Below, piece after piece: positions 36,164-47,856 of a DNA stretch of 64,000 nucleotides. The notes below the pieces were generated by a model, which was given only the letters and a program-made list of their open reading frames with translations, searched no databases and was not told where the DNA came from. Numbering within the stretch: position 1 is the stretch's first letter; the number at the start of each line of letters is the position of its first letter. Position numbers and translations under genes: made by a program. Origin of the DNA: Macrotis lagotis (taxonomy: Eukaryota; Chordata; Mammalia; Peramelemorphia; Peramelidae); assembly GCF_037893015.1 (NCBI RefSeq), contig NC_133663.1:138080507-138144506 (forward strand), in the 5' to 3' direction.

Positions 36164-37409
36164 GATTTTATTACTACATGAAACTTTTTGGCAAACTTTT
36201 TATGGGTGAGATAATACAATCTATTTTGTGTGATTCTTTATTTTAAATTTGTTTTCAATAATCCCATGTTTTCTCAACTAGCATACTTCATTGCTTCTAT
36301 TAAATGACTATATAATTATAGATTTAATTTTCAATTTTCTCTTTGAATTTCTATGGTTTAATTACTGTCAATCTATTGAAATCTCTCGTAAAATCGATCA
36401 CATAAACTAATCATTTTTTATTTGTAGAAGATATTCTAAAAAGTTTTAAGGAAGTATTAATTCATTAAGATTTTGGAACTAAGATTTTTGATCCATATTA
36501 GAAGCAGCACAAAAATGAAGGAAAAACTGACAAAGTGAGATATTTCTGCCAAATCCCTATCCCAGCATCTTCCTTCTGTTGTATATTCTTTCAAATAAGT
36601 GGACAGACAAGATCATTATAGCTAATAATGATGTTCTACTCCATTCTTTTCTTCTGAGTAAAATATCTTTTGTCAAAGTTAACCCTTACTAGACTAAAAT
36701 ATATCGAGGCAGAAAATGCTGACCACCCTAAAAAAGCCCAGCTATGTTTAAGTTTAAGGTAATACTTCTCTAAAAGTTGAAAAATTGTTTTTTTAAAAAT
36801 ATTACTTTAATCTTCTGTATGTTTTTCCACTTAAAATGAGGAAAACTGTAGCTTTTGATGTTCTCAGAAAAAAATCAGTTTTACCATACAACATGCTTTT
36901 CAGTTTATCAACTATTATCTTGCAAAACTTGAAAAGCATTGATTCAGTTCTAATAGATAAAGCCAAGAGGGAAACAAAGGAAAAAATAAAAAAACTTCAG
37001 TACTTTCATTAAGTCCAAGATAGATTCAGCAATAATCCTTGCTCCAGATTTCATTGGGTACCTGGTTTTGACATTTTTCTAAAAGGATGAAAGAGTAACT
37101 TAGGCCTAGAACACTCAACGAAGTGTAACACTAACAGTTTTTTTATTTGTAATCACTGACATGTCAAATGTGACAAAAGGAATAATTTTATTCATCTTCA
37201 TTTGATGGACCTGTGGAAAGGTTAAAGTTGCCCTAACTCAAAAAAGAGTTTTGATTAATTAGCTAATGTATATACAACAATTTAAAAAATTCAATGTATT
37301 GTGCACAGTAGATTTTGAATATTATAACCTGAAAATTTTTCAGAAAAGAGCATCTAACTGGATGCAATAATAGGGAAAACTATACATTTGATTAGTATGT
37401 AGGTGTGTT
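36164..37409. other. Unassigned AT-rich DNA, no repeats recognised
   Basis: 1.2 kb without gene, SINE or LINE. Confidence 0.4.
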
Positions 37410-37457
37410 TCTATATATCTCTGTTACCTATAGCTATAGGTAACAGAGATATATAGA
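37410..37457. repeat. Perfect 48-bp palindrome
   Basis: The left arm tctatatatctctgtt plus acctatag is followed with no spacer by its exact reverse complement. Arms 24 bp, centre between 37433 and 37434. A TATAGG/TAGATA microsatellite (to about 37500) continues from the right arm. Confidence 0.95.
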
Positions 37458-37599
37458 TGATATAGGTATAGGTATAGATATAGATATAAATATAAAACAT
37501 CCTTCTAAGTTTCTTTGTGGATACATAAGCAAAAATATAAATTATAGCTAATTAGATTCAGGGAAGTTTTTATTTTCTCTTAAGAAATCACACAACTTG

Positions 37600-37756
37600 G
37601 GCGGCTACGTGGCATAGTGGATAAAGCACCAGCCCTGGAGTCAGGAGTACCTGGGTTCAAATCCGGTCTCAGACACTCAATAATTACCTAGCTGTGTGGC
37701 CTTGGGCAAACCACTTAACCCTGTTTGCCTTGCAGAAACCTAAAAAAAAAAAAAAA
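37600..37756 (+). mobile_element. WSINE1-like SINE
   Basis: Family head, B box gggttcaaatcc, body and A16 tail. Target duplication aagaaatcacacaacttg at 37582-37599 and, with one mismatch, at 37757-37774. Confidence 0.93.
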
Positions 37757-37964
37757 AAGAAATGACACAACTTGTTATGAATTCATGCTATTAGAAGAGC
37801 CGAATCAATCTTGATAAATCTTACAAGACTGGCTTTAATTATGATTACCAAAACAACTTTAGAAGTCATTAAATCAGTCCTGTTAACAAAGCACAGCAAG
37901 ATAGAGCAACTGGCTTGTTAGAAGACCTTGTTGATTACTCATTATTTTAATTAAACCCTGATTG

Positions 37965-38228
37965 TATTTCACATTATTGTTCACTCATTTCAGTTATCTG
38001 ATACTTTGTGACATTATTTGGAGTTTTCTTTACATTGTTACTAGAGTGGATTGCCATTTCCTTCTCCAGCTCATTTTACAGTTGAGGAAACTGAGGCAAG
38101 TAAAGGACTTGCCCAGTGTCACACAGAGTCACACAGGTATTAAGAATGTCAGGTCAGATTTGACTCAGGAAGAAAAATCTTCCTGATTCCATACCTGGAG
38201 TCCATTCACTGTGCCACCAAACTGTCCA
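37965..38228 (-). mobile_element. Full-length marsupial MIR/CORE-type SINE, antisense
   Basis: ttgtgacattatttggagttttct, gagtggattgccatttccttctcc, cattttacagttgaggaaactgagg, ggacttgcccagtgtcacac, cattcactgtgccacc. Reverse of the longer marsupial SINE. Confidence 0.8.
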
Positions 38229-39797
38229 TTTTGTTCCAAATATGTACTAGATTCTGTTTAAAAAATAAAATCAAAGCTCTCTCTAATCCAAATATTAAAT
38301 TGCTATGTCTGCCTCATGCTGCTCATGAAGACACAACTATTAGAGGATAACAAAATGTCAAACCAAGAGGCTGCACATTTCAGTTTTCATTTTCTTTCAA
38401 TACTTTTGTTCATGACAAAATTCCTTTTCTAATATACTTGTCTCCTAGAGGTGAATGGCTGGGGAGACACCTTTAGTTGAAGAGTGCTGTTCAAAGGCTT
38501 CAGAAAAAAAAAGTAAGTTTGTATCAGAATTTGAAAATAGTCTATGAGGAGAAAAGCTAACTACTGTTATAATGCCAGTGTATTTGTTTAGGGTTTAAGA
38601 AAAAAGACTAAAAGGAAGCAGGGAGATAAAGTTAGAAAAGATGGAATGGAAGCAGTTTGATGAAAAGCTGTAGTTATCTAAAAAATGCAAAATTGACCTT
38701 AGTCAAATCAAAAATAAAAAAAGGAAAATGGGAGAGGAAATGGGAGGGGGGAGAAGAGAGTAAAAGGGAGAGGAGAAGGGAGGAAAGAAGAGAGGAGTGG
38801 GAAGGAGAATAGGGGAGGGCAAGAGAGGAGAGAGAGGGCTGATCCTTAAAGAGAAACGAAGAGTAAGAAAAAGCAAAATGTGTTCCTAGCACTGTGTCAT
38901 CGTACAGACACTCTTTTGTCCTTTTATTTTTTACTCATCCAAAGCGTTTTCCTCTGACTTGATAGTTTTGTTTTGTGGGAATAAATTAGTTCTTGATACG
39001 ATTTCTCTGAAGAAATTTTCCATTTATCCCTGTTCTTTCCCACTCCTCTTAATTTGGAATGTATGTTCCCTTACTTATTATTCATCCTTATTTAAACTAT
39101 TTACATGGACATTTAATTTAATTGTTTTTATTTCTTCAAATTGTTATTCCACTGGTATACAAATCTCCAAACGAGGAAAATCCTTCTACCAGAACAGAAT
39201 GCAAACTTGTTTAAAATGTAGTCTTGGTATGTTACCTGGAAGTATGGGGAATTAAGTAATTTTTCTTTGATCACTCAGCAATTATATGTTAGAGGATAGA
39301 CTTGAACCCATAAATTTCTGATTCATAGGTTAGACTCCAACTAATATACATGCTCCCAATAACAATATTTCTCTGAATAACTACATCATTGCAATCAATC
39401 CAGTCTCCTCTTCTGACACTTGTTTGTTACTACCTCTATACCCTTACTCATGCCATTCATCTCATCACCATTATCAAATATTTTTTCCATTTCTTTTTGT
39501 CTACATATTTCTAGTACTATTTTCAAGACTTCCATCAAAATTATTTTTCCCTATACAACTAGGGAAATAAAACAATAGAGTTGCAAACTTCTTTCCTAGG
39601 GACCTCTTTCATTCTTCTGTGGGTATTGCATTTGTGATTGCAACCATAGAAATGTTGCACTATTAATCTCCATCTTGAGAGACTTTCTGCAAACGTAAGT
39701 AGAGAGATATAACTAACTCTTACAAGCAACCCAAGAATTAAGGATGTTTAGGACAAGCCTGCCAGGAAACTGGGAGATTAGTCTTACTCAAATATAG

Positions 39798-39799
<2 letters not shown>
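38229..39799. other. Unassigned DNA with a purine-rich tract and a MIR trace
   Basis: 38715-38840 is almost pure purine (GGGAGAGGAGAAGGGAGG type). 39235-39350 is a likely antisense MIR (cactcagcaattatat, gacttgaaccca). No gene. The 98-codon frame at 38959-39255 has no domain. Confidence 0.5.

Positions 39800-39850
<51 letters not shown>
39800..39850. repeat. CA dinucleotide repeat
   Basis: About 25 CA units. Confidence 0.95.
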
Positions 39851-39852
<2 letters not shown>

Positions 39853-40289
39853 GAAATACTAAGATATAGTACAAAATCCAAAAACTTCCAAGTGAATTCT
39901 GAGTATATTGTAATTCCAGAAATATTTAGGCACTGTCCACTTCACCTTTACCACCACTTGTTCTTCTTTAAAAGAATTCTCAAATTTATTTTTATTGCTT
40001 TTGTATCTTAATTCATCCAAAAATTATTTTTCTTCATAAAATTATTTTGATGGAAAAGTATAGCACTATCTCTAGGTACCTAATACTAAATTATGAAGAC
40101 AAAGGACTGGCAGCCCAGTCAATCTCTTGTACCTCCTTTCACAGTTAGTCCAGACTTTAGCTCTTGATAAATTTTAATATATCAAGAATAGAAGTGCAGT
40201 ACCCAATTCTCACACTTATTGGCTTATGACCCCATGTGCCCATCTACTCTGAATATAATTTTATTTGGAGATCTTAAAAAGAATATTTT

Positions 40290-42368
40290 CGAGGGCCGCC
40301 TCTGGGCCCCGGGCAGGTGGTGGGGAGAGGGAGGCGGGGGACGGCGGGGTGGCGGCTCCCTCGGCCCCGGCGCGGGCAGCGCAATGTGGCGGGGTCACCC
40401 TGTTCCTGAACGGCAACCCCAAGAACGGCAAGGTGGTTGCTGTGTATGGAACTTTATCGGACTTGCTTTCTGTGGCCAGCAACAAACTGGGAATCAAAGC
40501 AACAAGTGTGTATAATGGAAAGGGTGTACTGATGGATGATATCGCTTTGATCAGAGATGATGATGTTCTTTTTGTATGTGAAGGAGAACCATTTATTGAT
40601 CCTCAGACAGATTTGAAACTCCCTGAGGGACCAACGGGAGCTCACACACACTGGGTAACCCTCAATGTCAGGGGACGATACTTTACAACCACACGGAGCA
40701 CTTTAGTGAATAAAGAACCTGACAGTATGCTGGCCCACATGCTTAAGGACAAAGGTGCTTTGGGAAATAAACAGCATCACAGGGGAGCTTTCCTGATTGA
40801 CCGAAGTCCTGAGTATTTTGAACCTATTCCGAACTACCTGCGTCATGGACAGCTCATTGTAAATGATGGAATTAACTTATTGGGTGTGTTAGAAGAGGCC
40901 AGATTTTTTTGGTATTGACTCATTAATTGAACATCTGGAAGTGGCAATAAAGAATTCTCAACCACCAGAAGACCATTGTCCAATATCTCGAAAGGAGTTT
41001 GTTCGATTTCTGCTCACCACGCCAACCAAATCAGAATTGCGTTGCCAGTGTGCAAATCTCCAGGGGGTGAAAATGCTTTGTTCTAATGCAGAAGGAGCAT
41101 CTTTGAAGTTATGCAACTTTGAGGATCCTTCAGGCCTTAAAGCCAACTTGGAAGGTGCTAATTTGAAAGGTGTGGATATGGAGGGAAGTCAGATGACAAG
41201 GATTAACCTTCGTGTTGCTACATTAAAAAATGCAAAATTGAAAAACTGTAACCTTCGAAGAGCAGCTCTGACACGGACAGATTTAGAGAATTGTGATCTT
41301 TCTGGCTGTGATCTCCAAGAAGCCAACTTGAGAGTCTCCAATGTCAAGGGCGCCATCTTTGAAGAGATGCTGACCCCCCTGCACATGTCCCAGAGCGTCA
41401 GATAAGAGGGGGCTGGAAGCTAAGTGACTTCTTCCAAACAAGAGGAGATGTGAAGTATTTTCCTTGTGACACATTTTCTCCATCTACTCAGTAGTCTAGA
41501 AGAAATAACACTGTAAAAGAATTACAAAGCAGTTAGACAACAGTGTATATTCTCAGTAGTGCCTAAGGAAAAAAAAAACTTCACTTTTTTTCCTTCAAGT
41601 CGTAAAGAGGAAGCATTTATTTAATAGCTGAATGGAAATTAGATTCTATTGCTGCCTTTTGAATGGGCTGGGAGACATGGCCTAGCCTAATAGTCAGGAA
41701 CAGTATATAATAGTATATTTGCTTTGAAATTGGCATGTTATGGAAATACCATCTGGGTTTGAAATTCATTGAGGATTTCAATTTATGAAAAGCACAATAT
41801 ATGCAATTATTTATTGAATCTCTAGATGCAACATGGATATTTAAACTGTTAAAGTTTGTGCAATTGGGGGGGGGAGTTATTGAGGTTACAGCTAGCTTTA
41901 GGATAGCTACTGTTACTTTAATTGCCTGTAGAAATTATCAGAACATATGAATGTGGTGGAGCAGAGTTCCCCAATTCTCTCTTTTCAGGTACATTTTTCA
42001 TAATGTTTTTTTTTTCAAGCAACACAACAGCTAAACTAAAGAAATTCTCAGTTCTAACTGAGGTTGGAGTGGGGGGGTGGATAGGAAGATTCATTATATA
42101 TCTTTGAATTCAGGTGACAGGATGGAGTAGAGACAGCTTTTACGATGTGGCAGAACCTAAGTCAAAATACAGAAAGAAGAATTTCTTTTCTCAGAGTGGG
42201 AATTAGCTGGTAGCTTACAACATAACTGGGTGGTCCTGGTTGAACAGGATTTTTACTCCAGGCAAATTCCCCTCATCCCCAAAGCAGAAGTTAAATGATG
42301 TTCCACAGACCCAGTTATTGGTTATCTCACAAGGTCAAGAACAGGAAGATGCTTGAATAAACAAAATA
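40290..42368 (+). pseudogene. KCTD9: Processed (intronless) copy of KCTD9
   Basis: The parent is a BTB/T1-domain protein with pentapeptide repeats, reported as a CUL3 adaptor. Here coding sequence runs without introns from an ancestral start at 40384 to the stop after 41402, with the characteristic end TPLHMSQSVR. Recognisable parts are the N-terminal ubiquitin/doublecortin-like region (VTLFLNGNPKNGKVVAVYG), the BTB core (RYFTTTRSTLVNKEPDSMLA) and the repeats (LKANLEGANLKGVDMEGSQ). Breaks: an extra G after the third codon (about 40393), an extra T in a T7 run (40904-40910), and an in-frame loss of about 50 residues after SELRCQ (about 41045). Several core residues are replaced (for example the 'NVGG' glycine by R). 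The GC-rich first 100 bp are the parental 5'UTR. An AATAAA at 42356 marks the likely 3' end. No target duplication was found. The open 217-codon frame from 40265 begins outside the copied mRNA. Confidence 0.93.
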
Positions 42369-43679
42369 CATATATACATTTATATGTAAATCTCAAGGTG
42401 CATCAATAATAGTCATTAATTGCAGGTGCTGATGAATCTAGACAATCACCACTAAGGAGTGTGGTGAATCAATTCCAATTCCATGGCAATGAGTGTTGGG
42501 AAATAGGAGTGAAGAGGGGAGAGTGACGTTCTTGGGATGACTCCCGAGAACACCGTGTCATTGCAGATTGGACTTTATAACGGGGACTGAAGGATTGAAA
42601 CTGACGCTCTGATCACCCCACCCACTCTGATCAAATTGGCAGCTGGCTGATCCGAGATGAGATGCCAATCTGTCTGCACCTGTGGCTCTCCTTGCCAAAG
42701 ATCTGGCCTGCCTATTTGCAAGTGACCTCAAGTCCCAATTCTAGCTCTCCCAAGACTGGGTGGAGGGCCTGTTCTTGAGATTCAGAAAGAAAGACTCCTC
42801 AGCCCTGAGCAGTAAGCTATTGGACAGGTTTGCCTCCTGGAGGAGAAAGAACTTGGGTTCAATATTTATGTTGTCTAGTCTTTTCTACATATGCAAAGCT
42901 TTCCTAAATGATAAAGACCGTGTGCGTAAAGAGAGGAGATCTGGATCTCTAGCTGAAGGAAAGCAACTTCAAAAATGAATTATTTTCTTTGATTTATCAT
43001 TTTTTATTAAGACAGAGAAGTAGAATATTGTATTGGAAGAGATCTATTTTCATAATCAGTATGTATAAATTCTATTTAAATAATTCATTTTATTGTTGTA
43101 TTATATTTTCAGTAATTATAGAATGCATCATTCATTCACTTAAAGATACCTCTTTAGACATGACTTAAAACTCCAGAAGACTCTAAACCTGGTATGTTCA
43201 GAAACTGCAGATTTCAAGTCTAATGTAAAGTATATTAATAAAAAAAAGCAATCTGGAAAAAAAAAAGGATAGTTTCTTCAAAAGGGTAGATAAAAGTAAA
43301 AAAAGGTACTAAAATTTTAAAACTACATTTGTAGCAACTAGCACCTGTAGTTTGATAAGTTGACTTTAATTAGATTTCATATCTTATCAGAAGGAGGTGT
43401 CTTTCTCTGACAAATCTTTGGAGAGTCAAATTTTTCTTACCCTACATTTCTTTATAGATGAAAAATACTTTTACTGCTCTTTCAATTCTTATACATCTGG
43501 ACTAAAAGAAAAAGGAAGAAAATGAAAGGTGAGATTTTATTTTTAGTTTGATTTCTGTATTATTTTGTTTCATTTTTAGCCAGAAGAGACTATTTTTCAC
43601 TTTATCTTATTGAATTTCTTCATCAGGCTCCTTACTAGAAAGATCCAATAAATCTTGACACCGAAATTTCATTAGTACC
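42369..43679. other. Unassigned DNA with a relatively GC-rich block
   Basis: 42480-42980 has clearly higher GC than its surroundings and no recognised repeat or coding domain. The rest is AT-rich, with an A-run at 43240-43270. The 72-codon frame at 42760 has no recognisable domain. Confidence 0.4.
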
Positions 43680-43890
43680 GTTTGCCTCTAAGCTCTAGGT
43701 AACTCCTTTCTCTCCTACTCTCTTTCCCTGCTCTTCAGATTACTTTTGATGTTGTCTTCTCCTATTCAACTATAAACTCCTTAAGAAATACAACTTTTTC
43801 TTCATTAATTGTATTCCAAATGATTAGCACAGTGCTGTATACACTGCAGCTGTTTGATAAATTTTTATTACTTGAATGAATTAATTTTCC
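43680..43890 (+). mobile_element. L2 3'-end fragment
   Basis: actataaactccttaag, gattagcacagtgctgtatac, gataaatttttattacttgaatga: the standard closing segment of L2, with diverged bases. Confidence 0.65.
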
Positions 43891-44086
43891 TAATAAAAAA
43901 CCATCAAAAAACTTTACTTGTTTTGTTAAATATTTCCAATTGCATAATTCTGTCACACTTGCAATGTGGCACATCTAACTATTTGACACAACTGTTTTAA
44001 ATAATGGAATGATTAGATATGAAATTTATTTACTATAACTGGAACTACTGTGTTTATGTAAAAAGACAATTCTTCTATAATGCATT

Positions 44087-46873
44087 TTTAATTTTTTTTT
44101 ATTTTTGTACAAGTGATTTTTAATACATTACTAAAATATTCTTCTTTAAGAATAAACATGATATGCCCCTCCCCCCAAAATATAGACCCTCATGAGAAAT
44201 AAAGTAAAGGAAAGAGAAAAACTGTGCTTCAGTCTGTATTCTAATACCACCAGCTCTCTCTCAGGTGGATCACATTGTTTATGATAAGTCCATCACAAAA
44301 GCTACTTCCATATTTTTCCACCATTGCCCTTGCTGATTGCAACTCCCTCCATCCTTTCCTCCCCAGTACCATATATTATATTTTCTCTCTCTTTTAACTC
44401 TGTCCCTCTTCTAAAATGTGCTTCAGGGTAGCTGAGTGGCACAGCAGACTAATCAACAGCCCTGGGGCCAAGAGGCCCCGAGCCCACACCACCATTGGGA
44501 CCTAGCTACCACCCAGCCCCGTGGTCCCGGACCCTTACAAGAAGTAAAAAAAAATGTGTTATATCTGACCACTCTCCCCCACAGTCCACCCACTACTCCA
44601 TCACTCACATCCACCCCTTTCCTCTTTCATCCTTCTCTCCTTCTTACTCTACATGTCTATATCCCATTGAGTATATATGCTGTGTCCTTTCTGAGCCACC
44701 TCTGAAGAAAGTGGAGGTTTCCTCATGCCCCCTCACCTTCCCCTATTCTATATCATTGCAATAGCTCATTGCAATAAAAAAAATCTTATTATATGAAATA
44801 TCTTAGCCTATTCCACCTCTCCTCTCTCTTACTCCCATTACATTTCTCTTTTAGCCATTGACTCCATTTTTACAATATATTATATCTTCAAATTCAGCTC
44901 TCTCCTGTTCTTCATCTATAAAAACCACTTCTGCCTGCTCTATTAAATGAGAAGTTTCATATGTGTATTAATCAGTATCATTTTTCTATGCAGGAATACA
45001 TGAAGTTCATCATTATTAAGTCCCTCATATTTTACCCTTCTCCTCCACTCTCTATGCTTCACCTGAGTCTTGTATTTGAAGATCAAACTTTCTGTTCAGC
45101 TATAGTTGTTTCAACGGAACAATTGAAATTCCCCTGGTTCATTGAAAATCCATCTTTTCCCCTGGAAGAGGATGTTCAGTTTTTCTGGGTAGTTGATTTT
45201 TGGTTGCATTCCAAGCTCTTTTGCCTTCTGTCCTGTGTGATCCTGACTGCAGTTCCATGATATTTTAATTGTGTCCTTTTGGCTGCTTGTTATATTTTCT
45301 CTTTGACTTGGGAGTTCTGGAACTTGGCTATAATATTCCTGGGAGTTGTTTTTTTTTTAATCTCTTTCCAGGGGAGATTGGTGGATTCTCTCAATTTCTA
45401 TTTTGCCCTCTGCTTCTAGGATATCTGGGCAATTTTCCTGTAGGAATTCTTTAAAAATGAGGTCAAGATTCTTTTCCTTATCATGACTTTCAGGTATTCC
45501 AAACATTTTAAAATTATCTTTCCTGAATCTATATTCCAGATCAGTTTTTTTTTTCAATGAGATGTTTCATTTTCTTCTAATTTTTCATTCTTGGTGTTGA
45601 AGTATTGTGTCTTGACTTCTCATAATGCCATAAGCTTCCTTTAGCTCCATTCTACATCTGAGGGATATGTTTTCCTTAGAGAGCTTTCTTGTTTCCTTTT
45701 CTATCTGGTAAATTCTGCATTTTAAAGCTTTCTTCTCCTCAATAACTTTTTGAACTGTTTTATTCATTTGACCTATGCTGGTTTTTAATCTGCTATTTTC
45801 TTCAGCATTTATTTGGATCTCCTTGACTAAGATGATGACTTCTTTTTCATGTTTTTCTTGCATCTCTCATTTCTTTTCCCAATTTTTCTTCTATCTCCCT
45901 TACTTGATTTTCAAAATCTTTTTTGAGCTCTATCATGGGCTGAGGCCAACTTCTGCTTTTTCTTGGAGTCTTTTAGATGCAAGAGCTTATACTTCCTCAT
46001 TTTCATATTGAGTATTTTGATCCTACTTAGGATAATAAACAATGTATTTCTCAGTGGTGTTCCTCTTTTTTCTCTGTTTACTCATTTCTCCAATGTGTGC
46101 CTGGTTTTGTGGTTCTTCCTGAGCTTTTGAGGATTATTGGGACACCCACACACACACAAGGCTCTCAGTGTGTAAGCCTCTGACTGACCTCCTCATCTAT
46201 GAATGACCACAAGTGAACCCCTCTACCATGGGGCAGAGGTGTAGGGGGGAGGGAGCTGTTCTATGAGGGGGGGGGGGGCTAGACTTCGATCAGGATATGA
46301 ATGTGGTCAAACCACCAGAGTCCTATTCCAGATACAGAGGACAAATCTTAGATTTCTCCCCCTATCTTCAGTGGGCTGAGCACTCAGGGCTCAGTAGCCT
46401 GGAGGCTCCTACCAGGTCCATGCTGCTTGTTTCTGTTTCCTGGATCTGGGCTGTTGCAGCCACTGCCACCACTGTACTGACCTCACTGACTGCTGCTTAC
46501 CACCCTGAGGTCCTGGGCTTTGTGCATTTACTCTGGCAGAAGTCCCCCTGCTGATCCTCCAAGCTGTGCTTTGTGCTTCCTAGGCTGTAGGTCAGGAAAC
46601 TGCCCTCACTGCTGTGAGCTGTGGCTCCCAGGTGCCTTGGGGCTGCCTCCAGGAGGTTGAATTTTCTTCACTCTGGTGGGTCACCCCTCTAATCCTGTGG
46701 AGCAGAACGTTTCCACTATTTTCCAGATTACCTTGGTCTGGAAATTGGCTTACCTCCATGGGTTCTGTCTCTCGAAAATTTAGTTAGTCATAATTTTAAG
46801 GGTTTTGAAATATTATAGTGAGAACACCTAGGAGATGCTCTTCTCCTGTTGCCATCTTGGCTTTGCCCCCATA
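44087..46873 (-). mobile_element. HAL1-like half-LINE, full length, with 11-bp target duplication
   Basis: The minus strand starts at 46873 with GGGGGCAAAGCCAAGATGG, an L1-type 5' end, followed by a GC-rich 5'UTR and then ORF1. ORF1 is visible as a coiled coil (45863-45585, repeated I/L/K/E heptads) and an RNA-binding segment (45557-45357: DNFKMFGIPES, EKNLDLIFKEFLQENCPDILE, IEIERIHQSP). Instead of ORF2 there is a pyrimidine-rich 3' region ending in A-rich sequence at 44087. The 11-mer tataatgcatt flanks it at 44076-44086 and 46874-46884. At 2.79 kb (2.66 kb without a nested SINE) it fits the HAL1 group, which keeps ORF1 but lacks reverse transcriptase and depends on L1. ORF1 is interrupted. 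Confidence 0.8.
44421..44550 (+). mobile_element. Short A-tailed SINE, variant type
   Basis: Starts cttcagggtagctgagtggcac, has an unusually GC-rich middle and ends in A9, flanked by aaaatgtg (44413-44420 and 44551-44558). The head resembles the WSINE head, but the body differs and lacks a clear B box. Confidence 0.55.
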
Positions 46874-46899
46874 TATAATGCATTCTTTTGTCATATCTG

Positions 46900-47856
46900 A
46901 CGAATGAATTTTGGAGAGACAGAATCAATTAAAGAATGGGGTAAAATAATTTTTCCACTAAAAAAATTAGAAGGTCACAAGAAAGGTTAGTCTCACTAAG
47001 GAGAGAGTAGAAAGCAGTCCTGGGCAAGTGGCAATCTGGCAAGCAAGAACAGATGTTAAGATGAATCAATAGCAGCTACTTCTAATGCTCTCTATCCACT
47101 AATGGTCAAGGGGATAGACAAATGATCATAGGGAGATTACTGGGGACAGTTTCCTAGCATTGGGTGCATGACTCTTTTGCAATCCCTGTGATGATCTTCA
47201 TTCCAGAACTGGGAGGAAGACTACTAGCATAGTAGAGGTCACAGTGGTGAAAAAATAGGGATCTCAAATTTAGGTCAAACAATAGTGCTTGTGGTTCTTC
47301 AAAGAAGATAACACACATCAGGAAAGCTATGGTCACACAACTCCTTAGATCATACCACTTTATAATAATTGAAAAGTTAAAGGTCTCTATAATTAGCTCT
47401 GAAAGCAGCAGCGCAAAAAACCTAAAGCTTTGGACAGTGCCTCCTCTTCTCCAGGAGCAAAACTCAACTTTAAAAAAAAGTTAAAAATTGATTTAAAAAA
47501 ATGGGGGGGCATCTAGGTGGCATAGTGTATAGTGCACCAGTACACCTCAGGAGTACATGAGTTCAAATCCAGCCTCAGCCTAATAATCACCTAGTTGTGT
47601 GGTCTTGGGCAAGTCACTTAACCCCATTGCCTTGCAAAAAAAATAAAAATAAATTTAAAATAAATTTAAAAAGGTTGGGAAAATGAGTAAACAGTAGCAA
47701 AGAAAATAATTATAACATAAAGTTGCTATGATGATAAAGAAGATAAAAAAACCAAAGAAGACAAAACTATCAAAACATCTACCTGTAAAGCCTGAGAAAA
47801 AAAAATCTTGACAGATAAAAAGAAAATCGCTGGAAGCTCTCAACAAGAATTTTTAA
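46900..47856 (+). mobile_element. L1 5'UTR and start of ORF1, sense (element split by later insertions)
   Basis: From about 47300 the sequence parallels the L1 at 53.83-54.16 kb: ttagatcataccac, gctctgaaagcagcagc, gacagtgcctcctc, aaaatgagtaaacagtagc, agttgctatgatgataa, ggaagctct. The start near 46900-47000 is approximate. The same ORF1 resumes at about 50431 and again at 52636. Confidence 0.7.
47503..47648 (+). mobile_element. WSINE1-like SINE
   Basis: gggggggcatctaggtggca, B box gagttcaaatcc, shortened body and A-rich tail. Inserted in the L1 5'UTR/ORF1 junction. Confidence 0.85.

Noticed and set aside
40941-41405. 154-codon pentapeptide-repeat protein as an independent gene
   Set aside because: It is the C-terminal half of the KCTD9 retrocopy after a frameshift, starting within former internal coding sequence.
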